Shown here: piece by piece, positions 18,901-30,345 of the stretch | Layout: the number at the start of each line of letters is the position of its first letter | How positions within the stretch are numbered: position 1 is the first letter of the stretch | Source of the DNA: Apostichopus japonicus | Lineage: Eukaryota > Echinodermata > Holothuroidea > Aspidochirotida > Stichopodidae | Assembly: GCF_037975245.1 (NCBI RefSeq) | Contig: NC_092568.1 | Coordinates: 17,133,001-17,197,000, forward strand | Length of the DNA stretch: 64,000 nt | Direction of reading: 5' to 3' | Made by a program: the position numbers and the translations under genes | Notes under the pieces: generated by a model | The model's database searches: none | What the model was told of the DNA's origin: nothing | Seen by the model: only the letters and a program-made list of their open reading frames with translations

Positions 18901-21900
18901 ACTGGTTAAATTTCTAAAAGAATATATAAAAGCCCTAGAATAATTTACGCTCTTTCTATGTAAACAACAATTGTGTTCCAGTACATGGAGCATGTGAAAA
19001 TGACTATAACGGTTTAGGCAGCATACTATCTCTCTCTTCTCTTCATTCCACTCAATAATTATGCAGCAACAACGTATTTCTCTGACCTTTAAGAGGAAAT
19101 GACACATCATTGGCGTCCTTCATTTGTTTTCAGAGATCCTCAACTCTGCACAATACTGTATATTTATACTGTGCTGAAAATCTGTTAATGTAAATTAAAA
19201 TACTGTAGAGCACAAAATTTCATGTTGACAAAGCTGGTACAGTAGAAGGTAGAAGTGAACATGTCTAATGTGATTGGTTGTATAAGGATCCTCTGCCATG
19301 TGATGTATTCTATTAAAAAAATTACATGCAAGCTAGAAACTTGATTACATCGGTAAGTTACCAAACAAAGCAAGAAGGTATTAGATATGATAAAAGCAAG
19401 TACACATGCAGAATTGAAGTAAGTTTAAATTGCAAAGCTGATTTTTGTCAACTACCAAACTCATTGGGAATTACCTGTGTTAAATGGCTCGCACTTTGCA
19501 CATGTTGTACATGTTAATTTGTAATGTGCGGTCGTTGTTCACAAACTTAAAAGGGCATTATTCCTCTGCCTAACAAAACGTCACTTAAAATCATATACTG
19601 CCACATAACTGGGAATGGAATTAGCTTGAGCAATGTGTCGTTTCATGGTATTTAACTTTATTCATAAAAATTGTGACACTCATTTATCAATTTTGATCTC
19701 ATAACGCAATTGGCTTGGCTAAGGCAACTCACAACACTTGAGTATAATATAGTACTAGTGGTCCCAGTAGTCTGTTTATTTTGAACATCTGGAAATCCCT
19801 GCTGTACCAACAGATATAAGAGCATGAAACTGCTGCTAGTTACAAAACCTTTTAACCGATTGCAACCATATTTCTTTGACGAGTTTCAACTAATTAAAAT
19901 CCATGAGTTAGTGACACAAGAGCCTTTTAGTGGTAATGTAATAAAGAATCAAATCCAAAGTTCACCATTTTTTTGCAGTTTTGGTAGTCCAGTTTCACCA
20001 CTGAAGCATGTTCCAGCTGAGGTGGTTAGGCTTCCCTGTGTCATACGTTAGGGTAGTGTTCGGATTGTTAACACAATATACTTTAAGAATAACAATACAC
20101 TACATGGGGCCAAACATCTTCTGCATGACATTAGCTATATTTTACACAATGTACAAAATTAAGGAGTCTTGAAAGAAATCTGCTGTCCTTCGATATCATG
20201 ACTAATACTGATTATGTTTAATATTTTGCAAAGAATTTTCAGATCATCGTAGAGAGTATTAATATTTAAACAACAGGCTTGCACTATGTAAAAAAGTTTG
20301 GTCCGTAAAGGATATGAAACTTTAGTAATTTGTTCATTGCTGAAAAAGACCCTCCCAGTTAGAATGAAATCATTCATTGCCAAAATGTCAGAATTGTGTT
20401 TGGTTGTGGTTAGTGACAATATAATCTTAGAGGGGAGTGGGATTGGATATTGCCAGATACTCAACTGTTTCCCTCCTATCTCTCTTCAAATTGACCATGC
20501 ATACAGTACACTTACAATATACCTTACCCCCTAGTTGCCTTGCCCATCATTGCTCCCCCTAAATAATCTTCCCAACCACCGACAACTCTTCCTGTGGTAT
20601 TTAGTGGTATTTACAGAACATGTTAGCTACATTGGGAGTTTCTGCAAACATTCCTTAACCTGGTCCAACATAAATTACATACATACATGTACAACATGAA
20701 CAAATGAACATGAAGTTCAGATATACTTAAAACCTTAGATTTAAGTCATGTTATGCACTGACACCCTAAATGAAAAGATGTACAATATGTACTTATCCAG
20801 ACAGACGTGCAGACTAACTTTTGCATTGCCGATTCTTTGCGAAAGGGCTAAAATCTGGTGAAAATAGTTATTTTATATGATGAATGTGTCTGTAAGATTT
20901 GTCTCTAAGATTTGTGTACCTGTCACCATGGGATGAGATGATTCAAGCTGTAAATGTGAGTGTTGATATGTGCTCAACAAACATTCAGTAGACCTATCAT
21001 TGCACAAAACACAAAATACACATATATAGATGAAGAGGATACTGTTGTAGAAAAGGCTGTAAGATAGGAAAAGTTAGAATCCAATTAAGCGGTCCTGGAG
21101 AGGAAAGTGGTTCCAATTACTACATACTGATGTTCTATAGCCAAATTTGAACCAAATGGGAGTGAAACAGAGAACTGAAGAATCAAGTTGCAAGTTGCAT
21201 ACACAGGCAGATATTAGAACACAGCACAAAAACACAGAGTATTTGACCTTTTCCTGCATTTACTGAACAAGATAAGATGAATGCTTAATCCACTTCATTG
21301 TCATTGTTTTCTAAATTTGTTAGTTGTACTGCAAACTCATACTTTTCTTGTTCAGGACACCATGATTTATATTTAATAACTAATAAAATGTTAAGTAACA
21401 CAAATGGTTACCTACAGAACACAACTGAACAAGCAACAAATGACATGAAGATTGTGAGTAAGGTCAATACGGGGCAAAAGTCTGTACTTTTTCTGTGTAG
21501 CGTATTAGCATTGATGTTTGTGTATTTAAATAATTAATAATTAATAAAAATACTACATGGTGTTGTATACACTGTCCAAAGCCTGATGTATGTATCTTTG
21601 CATTTTGTGTAGAAAATTTGCCAATTTGAATAGAACTTCTAAATGTAATAACATATAAACTATTCCTTGGCATTGCTCTCAGTCTCACTAAGTGGCCTCC
21701 ATGTTACATTCACTTCTTACTCTTTAGTCCCTGCTAAGAAATAAACTAACCTGGCTCTGGTGCTAACTTAAGATACAATTTCATGTTTGTATGGGATGTC
21801 TGTGCAGTCATTTGCAAAGCATCAAAAGAGGCAGGGGAACTCAGTGAGACAACTATTTATTGCAGACTTGGATTCTCATTACAAGTTCTCATATTACTAG

Positions 21901-22112
21901 AATCTAAGACGAATGACTTGTTAGCACTGTTTTATGAGGGATGGCAGATTACTGACTTTACTGGATATTATTTATGATGGTTTACATTAAGAACACCTTT
22001 TTCAAACAGGTGTTATATACAATACATTACAGTAATACAGTTGTGTTACAATGCCTAATGATAATAAGTTTAGAATCGTATATTGACAATGACAACTTCA
22101 ACATAGTCAAAC
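15954..22112. other. Upstream/intergenic stretch between the PPM1 gene and the LTR element
   Basis: AT-rich, with no protein domain on either strand. It should contain the PPM1 promoter and any 5' UTR exon, but no convincing core promoter was seen. It holds an imperfect tandem duplication at 17241-17570 and a short duplicated block (GCAGCACTGTACATCACATG) at ~17596 and ~17775. Confidence 0.4.
17241..17570 (+). repeat. Two-copy imperfect tandem duplication, period ~169 bp
   Basis: Copy 1 starts at 17241 and copy 2 at 17410, both with ACACAAAGATGTCTTTA. They stay alignable through AATGTTTCTC, GAAATCAGC, CATTTCAG-like text and TATACAAAAGGAC, with many substitutions. No coding meaning was seen. 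Confidence 0.65.
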
Positions 22113-22559
22113 TGTAGGGTATATGGATGTGAATCATATAAGTACTACCTACTGTATAGATTCTTGACAGATGTCAAGGCCTTATCCAGGTTAGCCTATT
22201 GTTAATAGTTTCTATGCAGGTGATAGTGGGTATATAGAAAGTCACTATGTAAGTAATCCTAAGAATAGCTAAGCCTATGTAATCCTAAGAAATACTAAGT
22301 ATATATTGTACTCTATATATAACCTGTACACTAAGGAATGTCATCTGTCTCTGTGACAGATGGGAAGATGAGAGTAATAGATCAGTAGAGCATACACTAC
22401 CACGGTGTGCAGTTGTGTTATTCTTGAGTTGTCTCTACATTGGCGTAGTTGGCAGGACATTGTTGGTTCGCATACTAACTTGGTGTGCATGTACAATGCA
22501 GAGACGGTAACTGTCCAGAGCTATTAATTTGTTTAATAATAATCTATATTTTCCAATTC

Positions 22560-22799
22560 CGACCAGGAATTGTTGTTTTGAAAATGGATCAAGGTAGCAT
22601 CAAAATTGGTGACAATGCTCTTCTCAAAAGCCACCCACTTTCAAATTTGATAAGGAAGTTTTCAGCAAGATTAGCACCCAAATGGCGAGGACCTTACAAA
22701 GTCCTTTCAAGACTCTCTCCTGTTAATTTTGTAATTCAGTGTGGTGAGGATAAATATGTGCAACTGTACATAATCAGGAATGAGGCACTGGTGCTGTAA
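22560..22799 (+). pseudogene. C-terminal fragment of a Ty3/gypsy integrase
   Basis: The open frame reads KMDQGSIKIGDNALLKSHPL, then KFSARLAPKWRGPYKVLSRL and SPVNFVIQ, ending in TAA at 22797-22799. The KIGD..LL.SHPLS and KF.A.LAP.W.GPYKV motifs mark the SH3-like C-terminal end of gypsy integrase. Protease, reverse transcriptase, RNase H and the integrase core are missing, so this is a deletion remnant between the two LTRs rather than an active gene. Confidence 0.85.
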
Positions 22800-22919
22800 C
22801 ACTTGAAACTGTTGGTAACATGGTAGGATCATCCTTCAAGGGAGGGGATGTAGGGTATATGGATGTGAATCATTATTAGTATTACCTACTGTATGCATTC
22901 TTGGCAGATGCCAAGGCCT

Positions 22920-23125
22920 CATGGCCTAACTTTAGAATCCGTACCATTTGAATGGGAAAGCTTACTTCGAATCGGCAGAATAACAACTGTATAATCCGGT
23001 TAGGATTAGGAGCTAGAAGAACGGGAGGTGGAGATAGGGAGTGATTACATGAATGTGGGAGAGAGTTAGTAAGCGGGATATGGATTAACAGAAATTGTCG
23101 AATGATACGGATTCTAAATTAGTAC
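22920..23125. mobile_element. 206-bp MITE inserted in the 3' LTR
   Basis: Compared with the 5' LTR, which reads CAAGGCCTTATCC at this point, the 3' LTR is interrupted by 206 bp flanked by AGGCCT (22914-22919 and 23126-23131). Inside, TTTAGAATCCGTACCATT at 22931 faces its inverted match ending TACGGATTCTAAA at 23118. There is no coding capacity. The superfamily is unclear: the inverted repeats lie 7-11 bp inside the duplicated hexamer. Confidence 0.7.
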
Positions 23126-23208
23126 AGGCCTTATCCAGATCAGAATAGATCAGTAGAGCATACACTACAACGGTGTGCAGTTATGTATTTTCTTGAGTTG
23201 TCTTTACA

Positions 23209-24416
23209 AAACAAGGTCACTTAGCCTAGTCAGTTTATAGCATTAGCCCAGGCTAGACTAACAGGTAACAAGGTAGGCTGTTACTAGTGTTGGTTACTCA
23301 TTAGTTACATCTAGCTTAACACAGGCTAGCATAATTTCAATGCTGAGGTCGATAGAAAGTCTAACCTCCTTTTACTACACAAACATTACATATCAGTTAA
23401 CTATGAAAAGCAGTAACACTAACAAAGTAACATACAATCATGAACTTGTTCTGTTCCAAGGCTTGAGTCTGATTCTTGAGCCTTATGCAATTGGATATTG
23501 AGTTAAGCCTAAGCTATGACACAGCGTGTACAACCCTAGCATTTAGCATGTTAGGGCAACAGTGGAGGGCCTTGCCTAGCACTGTTTCCCGTCTTTGTCG
23601 TACCACGGGACGAAACGAACATGATTACTTGGTTGAAAATAACACTTTATACATTGAATTATATATATTACGTCAATATTACCACAACAAAGTCCTAGGG
23701 GTACCGTACCAGCTTCACAATTGTTTACATCTAGACAACGGAGAGGAGCATCATATTCTTGTCGCCATGTTCGAATGTTACCATTGGCATAACACATAAT
23801 ACCGCTGATTGGCGGATTCTCGTCAGCTGGTACAATGACGTAATGTTGTTGTCTATTTATAGTTTGAGGGGAATCAGGAAGAGTTGCCACGGTTGGTTAT
23901 TTTTGCGGTTACCTTATCCCTAGCGAATAATTATACCCTTATTCCAGGTAGCAGTCATGCTTTAAGCAGACATAGCAAATCCACATATCCCCAATCGCCA
24001 CCCGTATCCATAGATCTCTGAGATACACAAGTGAATGTAGCACCAAACCTTATTCTATAGAAGAAATTCCAATCATCTTACTGGGCTAACGCAGACCAAA
24101 TTTGTGAGCACATCATTTGCAAAACGTTAACATCAAAGACAGCAATGTGGATTGGTGAAGAAACTACCTCATTCAGGGAAAAGGAGGACCCATCGTTTAT
24201 TTGCTTAACCTGCTTAACCAATAATAATAGAACTGCCTGCAGTTAGGTTCAATAGTGCAGAAATTCTTTCAACCGGTTGACGGCCGTTACGAATCTCTAT
24301 AACGCTTGGATGATGCTTTCCAGAATTTGTTAGCCTACATATAACCAAGTTCATTAACTTTCATTAGTCCCGAAAGTAGGCTATGTATATACCCATCGTG
24401 AATACGTCTATCTGAC
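23209..24416. other. Unassigned intergenic sequence
   Basis: No gene, RNA or mobile-element end was recognised. The overlapping frames on opposite strands near 23476-23890 show no family motif and look accidental. Confidence 0.3.
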
Positions 24417-24600
24417 CAGGTGCGTATCCAGGGGGGGGCGTTGGGGGCGCGCGCCCCCCGGGTAAGAAAAAGAGAAGAGAAAAAAGAGAAGAAAAAAGGA
24501 AAAAAGAGGGGAAAAAAGAGGAGGAGGAGAGGAAGGAAGGGAAAAGAAAAAGAAGAAAGAGATAAAAAGGAGAAAAAGAGGGAGTAAAAGCAAAACACGA
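24417..24600. repeat. hAT-like terminus followed by a ~135-bp polypurine tract
   Basis: CAGGTGCGTATCCAGG at about 24417 resembles the inverted end of the dispersed repeat at 26548 and is followed by a G/C-rich block. From ~24464 to 24600 the + strand is almost purely A and G. The long serine/phenylalanine-rich minus-strand frames here are a by-product of this tract. Confidence 0.6.
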
Positions 24601-24965
24601 AGACACCGGGAAGAGAAAGAAGAACGGTGACATCATTACAGCGCTGAAGGGTAGCCAGTGACGGATCAATGATTTCGTAAAAGTGTGACTCACCCTACCC
24701 CTTACACCGACAACTTCATTTTTTGACGTTTCCATTTTCCTCTCTCACTAATGATCTATATATATACTATATATGGTCTATCATAACGCGTGTGTAGAAT
24801 TGTGCTATGAAACCAACTGTGGCTGGTCTCGAACTCGACCGTGTCGTCGGGGAACATGACGCATTTTGGGATGGGGGCGACCGCCTGCCCCCCCCCCATT
24901 CAGCATTTTTTTTAAATGATATCGCTAAGTAATTTCAAAATAGAAAGTGCTTAGAGGCAACTTAC

Positions 24966-25112
24966 AAGGCCTGGGAAGTGTCATTTCCAGCGATCTGGGA
25001 GACATTTTCGGCCAAAATTTGCTTGTACGCTTCGCGCCAACCTATGGTGGCGCTACGCTTAGACAATTTGCCTACAGGCTTCGCCCCTCCCAAATTCCTC
25101 GCTACGCGCCTG
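24966..25112 (+). repeat. Dispersed repeat, copy 1 of 3
   Basis: Starts AAGGCCTGGGAAGTGTCATT, contains CTTGTACGCTTCGCGCCAAC and TGGTGGCGCTACGCTTAGA, and ends at CTACGCGCCTG, whose reverse complement CAGGCGCGTAGCGAGG looks like a hAT-type terminus. The next two copies are in the same orientation. Confidence 0.65.
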
Positions 25113-25693
25113 TTCAAATTTGTAACGCAAACAGCAGATATCACATCATATCAGTGAACATGAAAATGGCGTTCCAGGATGAAAAGCCTCAAAACTGTCC
25201 GACTTGCCTGAAAAAATAACCAAAAATTTTCGCGCGCGAAGCGCGCGTTCAACGTGTTCGTGACAATATCATATAAGCACGCATCGGTTATTACATCGCA
25301 TGCCATCATGTACCGTACGGTCCGTTCAAATTGCGCAGTATACCGCCAGATGCTATTTTAAATAACGACATGTCTCATGTAGATGTATAAAAAGCATGGA
25401 GGTCCAATTATGTCAAAACTCTCTTTTACATTAGTAATGGCGAATTAGGGCCTGCACCCCCGCCGCGCAGTTGCGGAGCGTCCATATGGTCAGGGGCGGA
25501 TGCTCCCTGACGGACTCAAATGGACTGCTGGCGCCTTTATCAGCTCTTTACCACTTTTTACTTATTCTAGATTATTGACTTTTTTATTGCGCTCTCATCT
25601 ACTTATTGACATTTGTCACATTTTGTTGGTGTACTGTAATTTTCTGACAAAATGGCGATGACACCTATTTATTCTTCGTTATCTGCAAATTAG

Positions 25694-25859
25694 CAAGGCC
25701 CGGAAAGGGTCATTTCCTGCGATCTAGGGAGTTTCTTTACTCAAAAATTTTCTGTACGCTAAGCGCCAACCAGTGGTGGCGCTCCGCTTAGATAGTGTCG
25801 AAAGCGCCCCTTCAGACCATTCTCGCCACTCCTGACCAATACCCCTAGCTCCGCCACTG
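25694..25859 (+). repeat. Dispersed repeat, copy 2 of 3
   Basis: Shares CAAGGCC.GGAAAG..TCATTT, GATCT.GGGAG, CTGTACGCTAAGCGCCAACC and GTGGTGGCGCTCCGCTTAGA with the other copies. It ends CCTAGCTCCGCCACTG (reverse complement CAGTGGCGGAGCTAGG, a hAT-type end). Confidence 0.65.
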
Positions 25860-26404
25860 CCGCCGCGCCTCCTACGCCTATGTGTGTAGTGTTCGGTTTC
25901 GGAAATATCTGCTATTTTTTCATTTCCTTCAACCAAGTTTCATAATAGCCGTTATAACAGGTTTTAATATTTGTACACCAATAAATTAACTGTGTCTGAA
26001 TTTTCGAAAATTTCTGACCAACATTCTACATCACACTTCCCGCTACTCGTGCAATTTTGACCGGTCTGTTAGGGGTTGAAGGAAGTTTTTTCTGTATTGG
26101 TTGTCCATAGATGAAATTTTGTACAACATTATGGGTATGTTTTGAAGTGAGTTTTTTCACGAGAAATGTGAATTTTCAAATTCTGAACAAATATGGGGCT
26201 TAAAACCTTGAAAAGTGGGGCTGACGGGTATTGTGGGCCGCGACGTAGAATCACCTACAAAAGCAAAGACCCACAGGAGATGCGATCAGGTCGAACATGA
26301 TGTGTGCCGGGTTGACAATCTTCAAAAAGGTTATGGATGGAAAAAAAAAACTATTATGAAATACTTGGTTCTCAGGCAAAAAGTGTACATCTGGTTGGTC
26401 ATTT

Positions 26405-26548
26405 CAAGCCCGAGAAGTGCCGTTTCCGGTGATCTGGGGGGTTTCAAAACAAGAAATTTTCTTGTACGCTGCGCGCCAACCGATGGTGGCGCTCCGCTTA
26501 GATAGTAATTCGCGCCCCCCGGGTTTGAAAATCCTGGATACGCGCCTG
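26405..26548 (+). repeat. Dispersed repeat, copy 3 of 3
   Basis: Shares CTTGTACGCTGCGCGCCAAC and GATGGTGGCGCTCCGCTTAG with copies 1 and 2, and ends CTGGATACGCGCCTG. The reverse complement of its end closely matches the sequence at 24417. Confidence 0.65.
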
Positions 26549-28724
26549 CTGACGGTACACAGATCTAACCCTTGCCATTAGTTTGTATCAGTGTTGGCCC
26601 CCCCCCACTTCCCCGCCCCTTCCAATAAGCTAGAAATTTAGATAATGTTCACCCATGCTAAAGTTTCAACAAGCGTTTTACTCGGCACTGGCACAATGTG
26701 ATATTGAATTGTCTATTCTAAAAACTCTTCAATGAATGAGAATACTTTTGAGTACCACAGCCTCAGGAAAAGGACTTTTGAAAAATTCTAACAATTTTTT
26801 GCAAGATAAAATTTCATGGCCAATACCGACGACCTTTAAATGTATCGCAATGGGAGGTGTATGTGTGGGGTTGGGGAGGATGAGAGGGAGGTCTAAATGA
26901 GACTTGTTTTTTAAGTAACTACATCCATTTTTGGGGGGCAAATAATGATATTGCTAGACGTTAGTCGACCGGCTTCGGGATTGCCAGGACACCGTGGAGG
27001 TCAACATCCATTCCAGGAAGCATACGCTGTATATATCGTATGTCAAATAATTTCATGTACAAGCTTTACGAGTGAGGGCGTGTTGCCTTTGCCTCAGTTC
27101 AGTACAGTTCTCTATGAAGGAACTCAAGCCTCCAGTAGAGTTCCTTTCTAGCCTCCAGCAGAGCCGTATATAGAGGTATGCGGCTCTGGCCTCCAGGGTG
27201 AGCCGTCAGGGTATCTTTGGTGATGTAAGAGACTGCAAGATGTAAGTGACCAATGAAAAGTGAAGACTTTTTCAGTCAGAATCGATACTCCTTCATTACA
27301 GAAGAATCAATATCATGCTCGGTTGAAAGATTCAGTAATCAGTTAATCCCATTCGACCAGAGCCAAAGTAAGTTATGAGGAACCTTATATTAATTGAATC
27401 ATGGGAAACTCGAAAACAGGCTCCCTGATGCAACAAACTCCATCTGTCTTCATAATATGTCCGAATTCCAAGGTCGGAATACCACGAGTAAAAGAATGAC
27501 TTTAGGCCAAAAAAAAAAAATAATAATAATATAAGTTGACATTTTGCAGTCTGCTGCAACATCCTTATTTCTATAACAGTTGGAATTTTTTGAGAAATGA
27601 CCTTTTATAACCGTGATACATCAATTAAGTTACAGAGTTATTTAGGGTATGGACCATAACGTCAGTTCCTCAGATGTAGGCCTAACACAAAACACAATGG
27701 GACAACAATGACATGTTAACAATGCATTATAATTCAGTTTATCAGTGTCATGGAAATGGCTGAATGGTGTTGAATGTCATCCAAAGGTGTTCTATAGTTA
27801 ACGTGATTTTACATAATATGTTCAGTTATTAGAATTTATAAAACAATGGATAAATTTAACAATTATGTCTTCACTGATGAGCCTAGCGGCATTGTCAGCT
27901 TAGCGTTAAATTTGAAGCGTTCCACGCATTAAGCACATTTTTTAAAGGCGAATATTTTGTAACCGGGACACCAGACAGAAAAATTACTGGCACTTATTAT
28001 ATTTAATTTGCCAATTTTTTTGTCGGACTATACTGCGTATCTAACTTCTGCTCATAAAGTAATCTCTGTAATATAAGAGAAACCTGAGCTGCTCCGTTTT
28101 CACCGACATACCTAATATGGTCCCAGTGTATTGACAGGCTGTAAACCAGACTCGTACTTTAAGTCAATATGTTTTGGACTCAGCTATATATGTTTTCAGT
28201 ATTATGTTTTCGAAAATATCCCCATCAAATGTTGCATAGTTTACGAAATTCAAATTGCAACGCTTTGTTTCCTATGATCGAGCTCGTCCGTAGCAGCTCC
28301 ATTTTTGTTCAGGTACGTTTCCATTGGATAGTTTCAGTTGAAGTATGCCACTCCTTGGTGATGTAATTACTAAGTGCAATATTTTAGCATCAACGCACTA
28401 CCACCAATAGTAAACAAACTAGTGAATAATGTTTTGTAAAATAACAATTACTTCAAGCATATTATGTTTCTGATGTCGTTTATGGACCTGTGATTACTCA
28501 CAGTGCAGCTCGATATTGTGAGATACAAAGGTGGACCATGGAGCTATAAACAGAATCTTGTTTGCATGAAAAGACCCAATAGAGCGGGATTTCCGCACTG
28601 AGTTCACAGGAAATTCTAATTTTAAGAACATTTGTTGATAGATGTTTCCTGTGTTGTTTCGATTACTTCAGACGTTCCGTTTTCTAGCGTGGGCTCTATA
28701 TGGCGAAGTATAGGTAAAGCAAGA
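26549..28724. other. Unassigned intergenic sequence
   Basis: No recognisable coding sequence, RNA gene or element boundary. A short stretch at 27125-27210 repeats GCCTCCAG three times. Confidence 0.3.
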
Positions 28725-28959
28725 TGTGATATTCACCATATATAATTAAACTAACATGTGCATGTCACTATAGTTTTTTTGCTGACAGAGCAAATCATTT
28801 GAAGGGATTTATTCAGCAAGGTTGGCCTACCAAGAAATCCGGTATACATGGGGGAAATAACAAAATATTTCATGTTTCGAGATGAACTACATGGCTGTTC
28901 ACGTGGTCGTTGTCCCTGACATTTTTTAACAGCTAATATTATTGATTTTGCTTATCAAA

Positions 28960-29428
28960 GGCACCAGGGATATATAGGTACCAACAGCGGCTTCGTGAGC
29001 TGTACTGTTGGCCCAAAATGGACGGGCAAGTCCTACAGTCACGTGTGTCAGCCACATGACACGTCATCATTTAGTAGGGAGGGTTTCCCAGGTGAAATGG
29101 TTACCGACAATTGACCTCAGTTTACGTCTTACGAATTCCAACAATCTTTGAAGGAACGGGACAGTTTTATGCTGACAGAGCAAAACATGCAGTACTTTGT
29201 AAGTTTTGTAACTTTCTAGTCGGTGATTTAGTTCGTGTGCTGAAAGCTGGGAATGTTCCCAAAACTTACTTGACTGATGACGGCAAAATATGGAATGTAG
29301 AGCGCTTGTCCAGATGCTTGGGTCAGAGCGAAGACAGTCCATCTTCTTCTCTCTCCAATACACAAACAAGTCGTTCTGTCAGGTCAACTAGACCCCCTAA
29401 TTGGACGCATGGCTTTGTTTTGAGTTAG
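28960..29428 (+). pseudogene. Broken gypsy integrase remnant
   Basis: QRLRELYCWPKMDGQV near 28983 matches the second half of the integrase zinc-binding (H2C2) region, with HQG-like text in another frame just upstream. Further on, VTDN, a stop codon, then PQFTSYEFQQSLKE (about 29100-29152) matches the DNG.PQF.S.EF block of the catalytic core with the Gly codon mutated to a stop. A last open part ends RSVRSTRPPNWTHGFVLS, like the C-terminus of many gypsy Pol proteins. Frame changes and the stop show it is dead. Confidence 0.75.
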
Positions 29429-29572
29429 TTCATCAATTTTACAATCTAATGGTCTATAATTGTATGGTCTCTGATTGCACTTAAAGTGTATCATTTTATT
29501 TGTTGGTAGTCTGTACTTGCTATAAGAACATGTTGTCATCAATTTTGTCGCAGGAAGATGTGATATCCACCA

Positions 29573-30090
29573 CAGTGGCGTAGCTAGGGGGGTCAAGGGT
29601 GGGCAGGTGCCCCGGGCGCCGGGTTTAGGGGGGCGCTGAAATGGGAGAATGAGAGTAAAAAAATAAGCACTTTTTAGAAAAACATTACGAAATTGATGTA
29701 TGTCATCAGGCATGCATATTTTCCAGTTACTAATAAGAATCTGAACTGAATGTAGTTGTTTTAATTAGCAAATTTATAGATTGTAATTTCTTTCAGTCCA
29801 TTTCGAACGTTTTTTCTTTTTTTTATATTCTGTTATGTATACTGTAATGACTACATGTCACGGAAATTTCAGTATACGGTTCCAAGGCAGTAGATTTCTA
29901 AAGGTGGAAATATCATAGGTGTAGGAGCACAATTTGATTTAGGGGGGGGGGGGGTGGGTGGGGCTGTAACGACTTGCCCGAAAAATATAACAAAATTTTT
30001 TCGCAACTTATTTTTCTTTCAGTAGTGGGGGGGGGGGGCGCAATTTTCTACTCTTGCACCCGGGGGCCAAAACCTCTAGCTACGCCACTG
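29573..30090. mobile_element. 518-bp non-autonomous hAT element with perfect 8-bp target duplication
   Basis: The left end is CAGTGGCGTAGCTAG and the right end, reverse-complemented, is CAGTGGCGTAGCTAG as well. The element is flanked by ATCCACCA at 29565-29572 and again at 30091-30098, a perfect 8-bp duplication as expected of hAT transposases. The interior has long G runs (from 29941 and 30027) and no coding capacity. A related uninterrupted sequence at 28725-28770 shows the empty site. Confidence 0.93.
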
Positions 30091-30345
30091 ATCCACCATG
30101 TATAATTATATTACCATATGCATGTCACTACACTGCTTCAATGCTGACAAGTTGATATGAGCGACTCCTGCGAGTGACCCCTGCGTTGACAGATACTGAC
30201 CACCTGCTGTGGACGATATTGACCACGAACTGTCATATATCTTATCTCTAGTTAGTTTCACACATACTGTAGATATATATTATATACTCATTGTAAAAGA
30301 GATTCAGAATTGGTACCCGATCGAATAAACACCCCCCGAAATATA

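Larger units (their letters stand above)
22113..23208 (+). mobile_element. Compact non-autonomous Ty3/gypsy-like LTR retrotransposon with a nested MITE
   Basis: The 5' LTR is 22113-22439 and the 3' LTR 22849-23208; both start TGTAGGGTATATGGATGTGA and end in a close match to GAGTTGTCTCTACA. The 5' LTR is followed at once by TTGGCGTAGTTGGCAGGA, a plausible primer-binding site; the 3' LTR is preceded by the purine run AAGGGAGGGGA, a plausible polypurine tract. AAAC flanks both ends (22109-22112 and 23209-23212), a likely 4-bp target duplication. The 409-bp interior codes only for an integrase tail, so the element depended on other copies for movement. The 3' LTR carries a 206-bp insertion and the 5' LTR an unrelated ~200-bp central stretch. 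Confidence 0.88.
28725..30345 (+). mobile_element. Degraded Ty3/gypsy-like retrotransposon interrupted by a hAT MITE
   Basis: TGTGATATTCACCATATATA at 28725 and TGTGATATCCACCA, continuing after the hAT insertion as TGTATAATTATATTACC, at ~29560/30096 look like two copies of one LTR start, both followed by GCATGTCACTA. The 5' copy loses similarity after ~50 bp, so that LTR is truncated or rearranged. Between them lie broken integrase remnants. The right boundary near 30345 (ATATACGACA) is a guess, and no target duplication was found. Confidence 0.55.

Noticed and set aside
24335-24735. Ser/Phe/Leu-rich minus-strand frames up to 123 codons
   Set aside because: Low-complexity translation of a polypurine tract and a GC-rich transposon end.
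29384-29713. 109-codon minus-strand frame
   Set aside because: Crosses the left end of the hAT MITE and the gypsy remnant; accidental.
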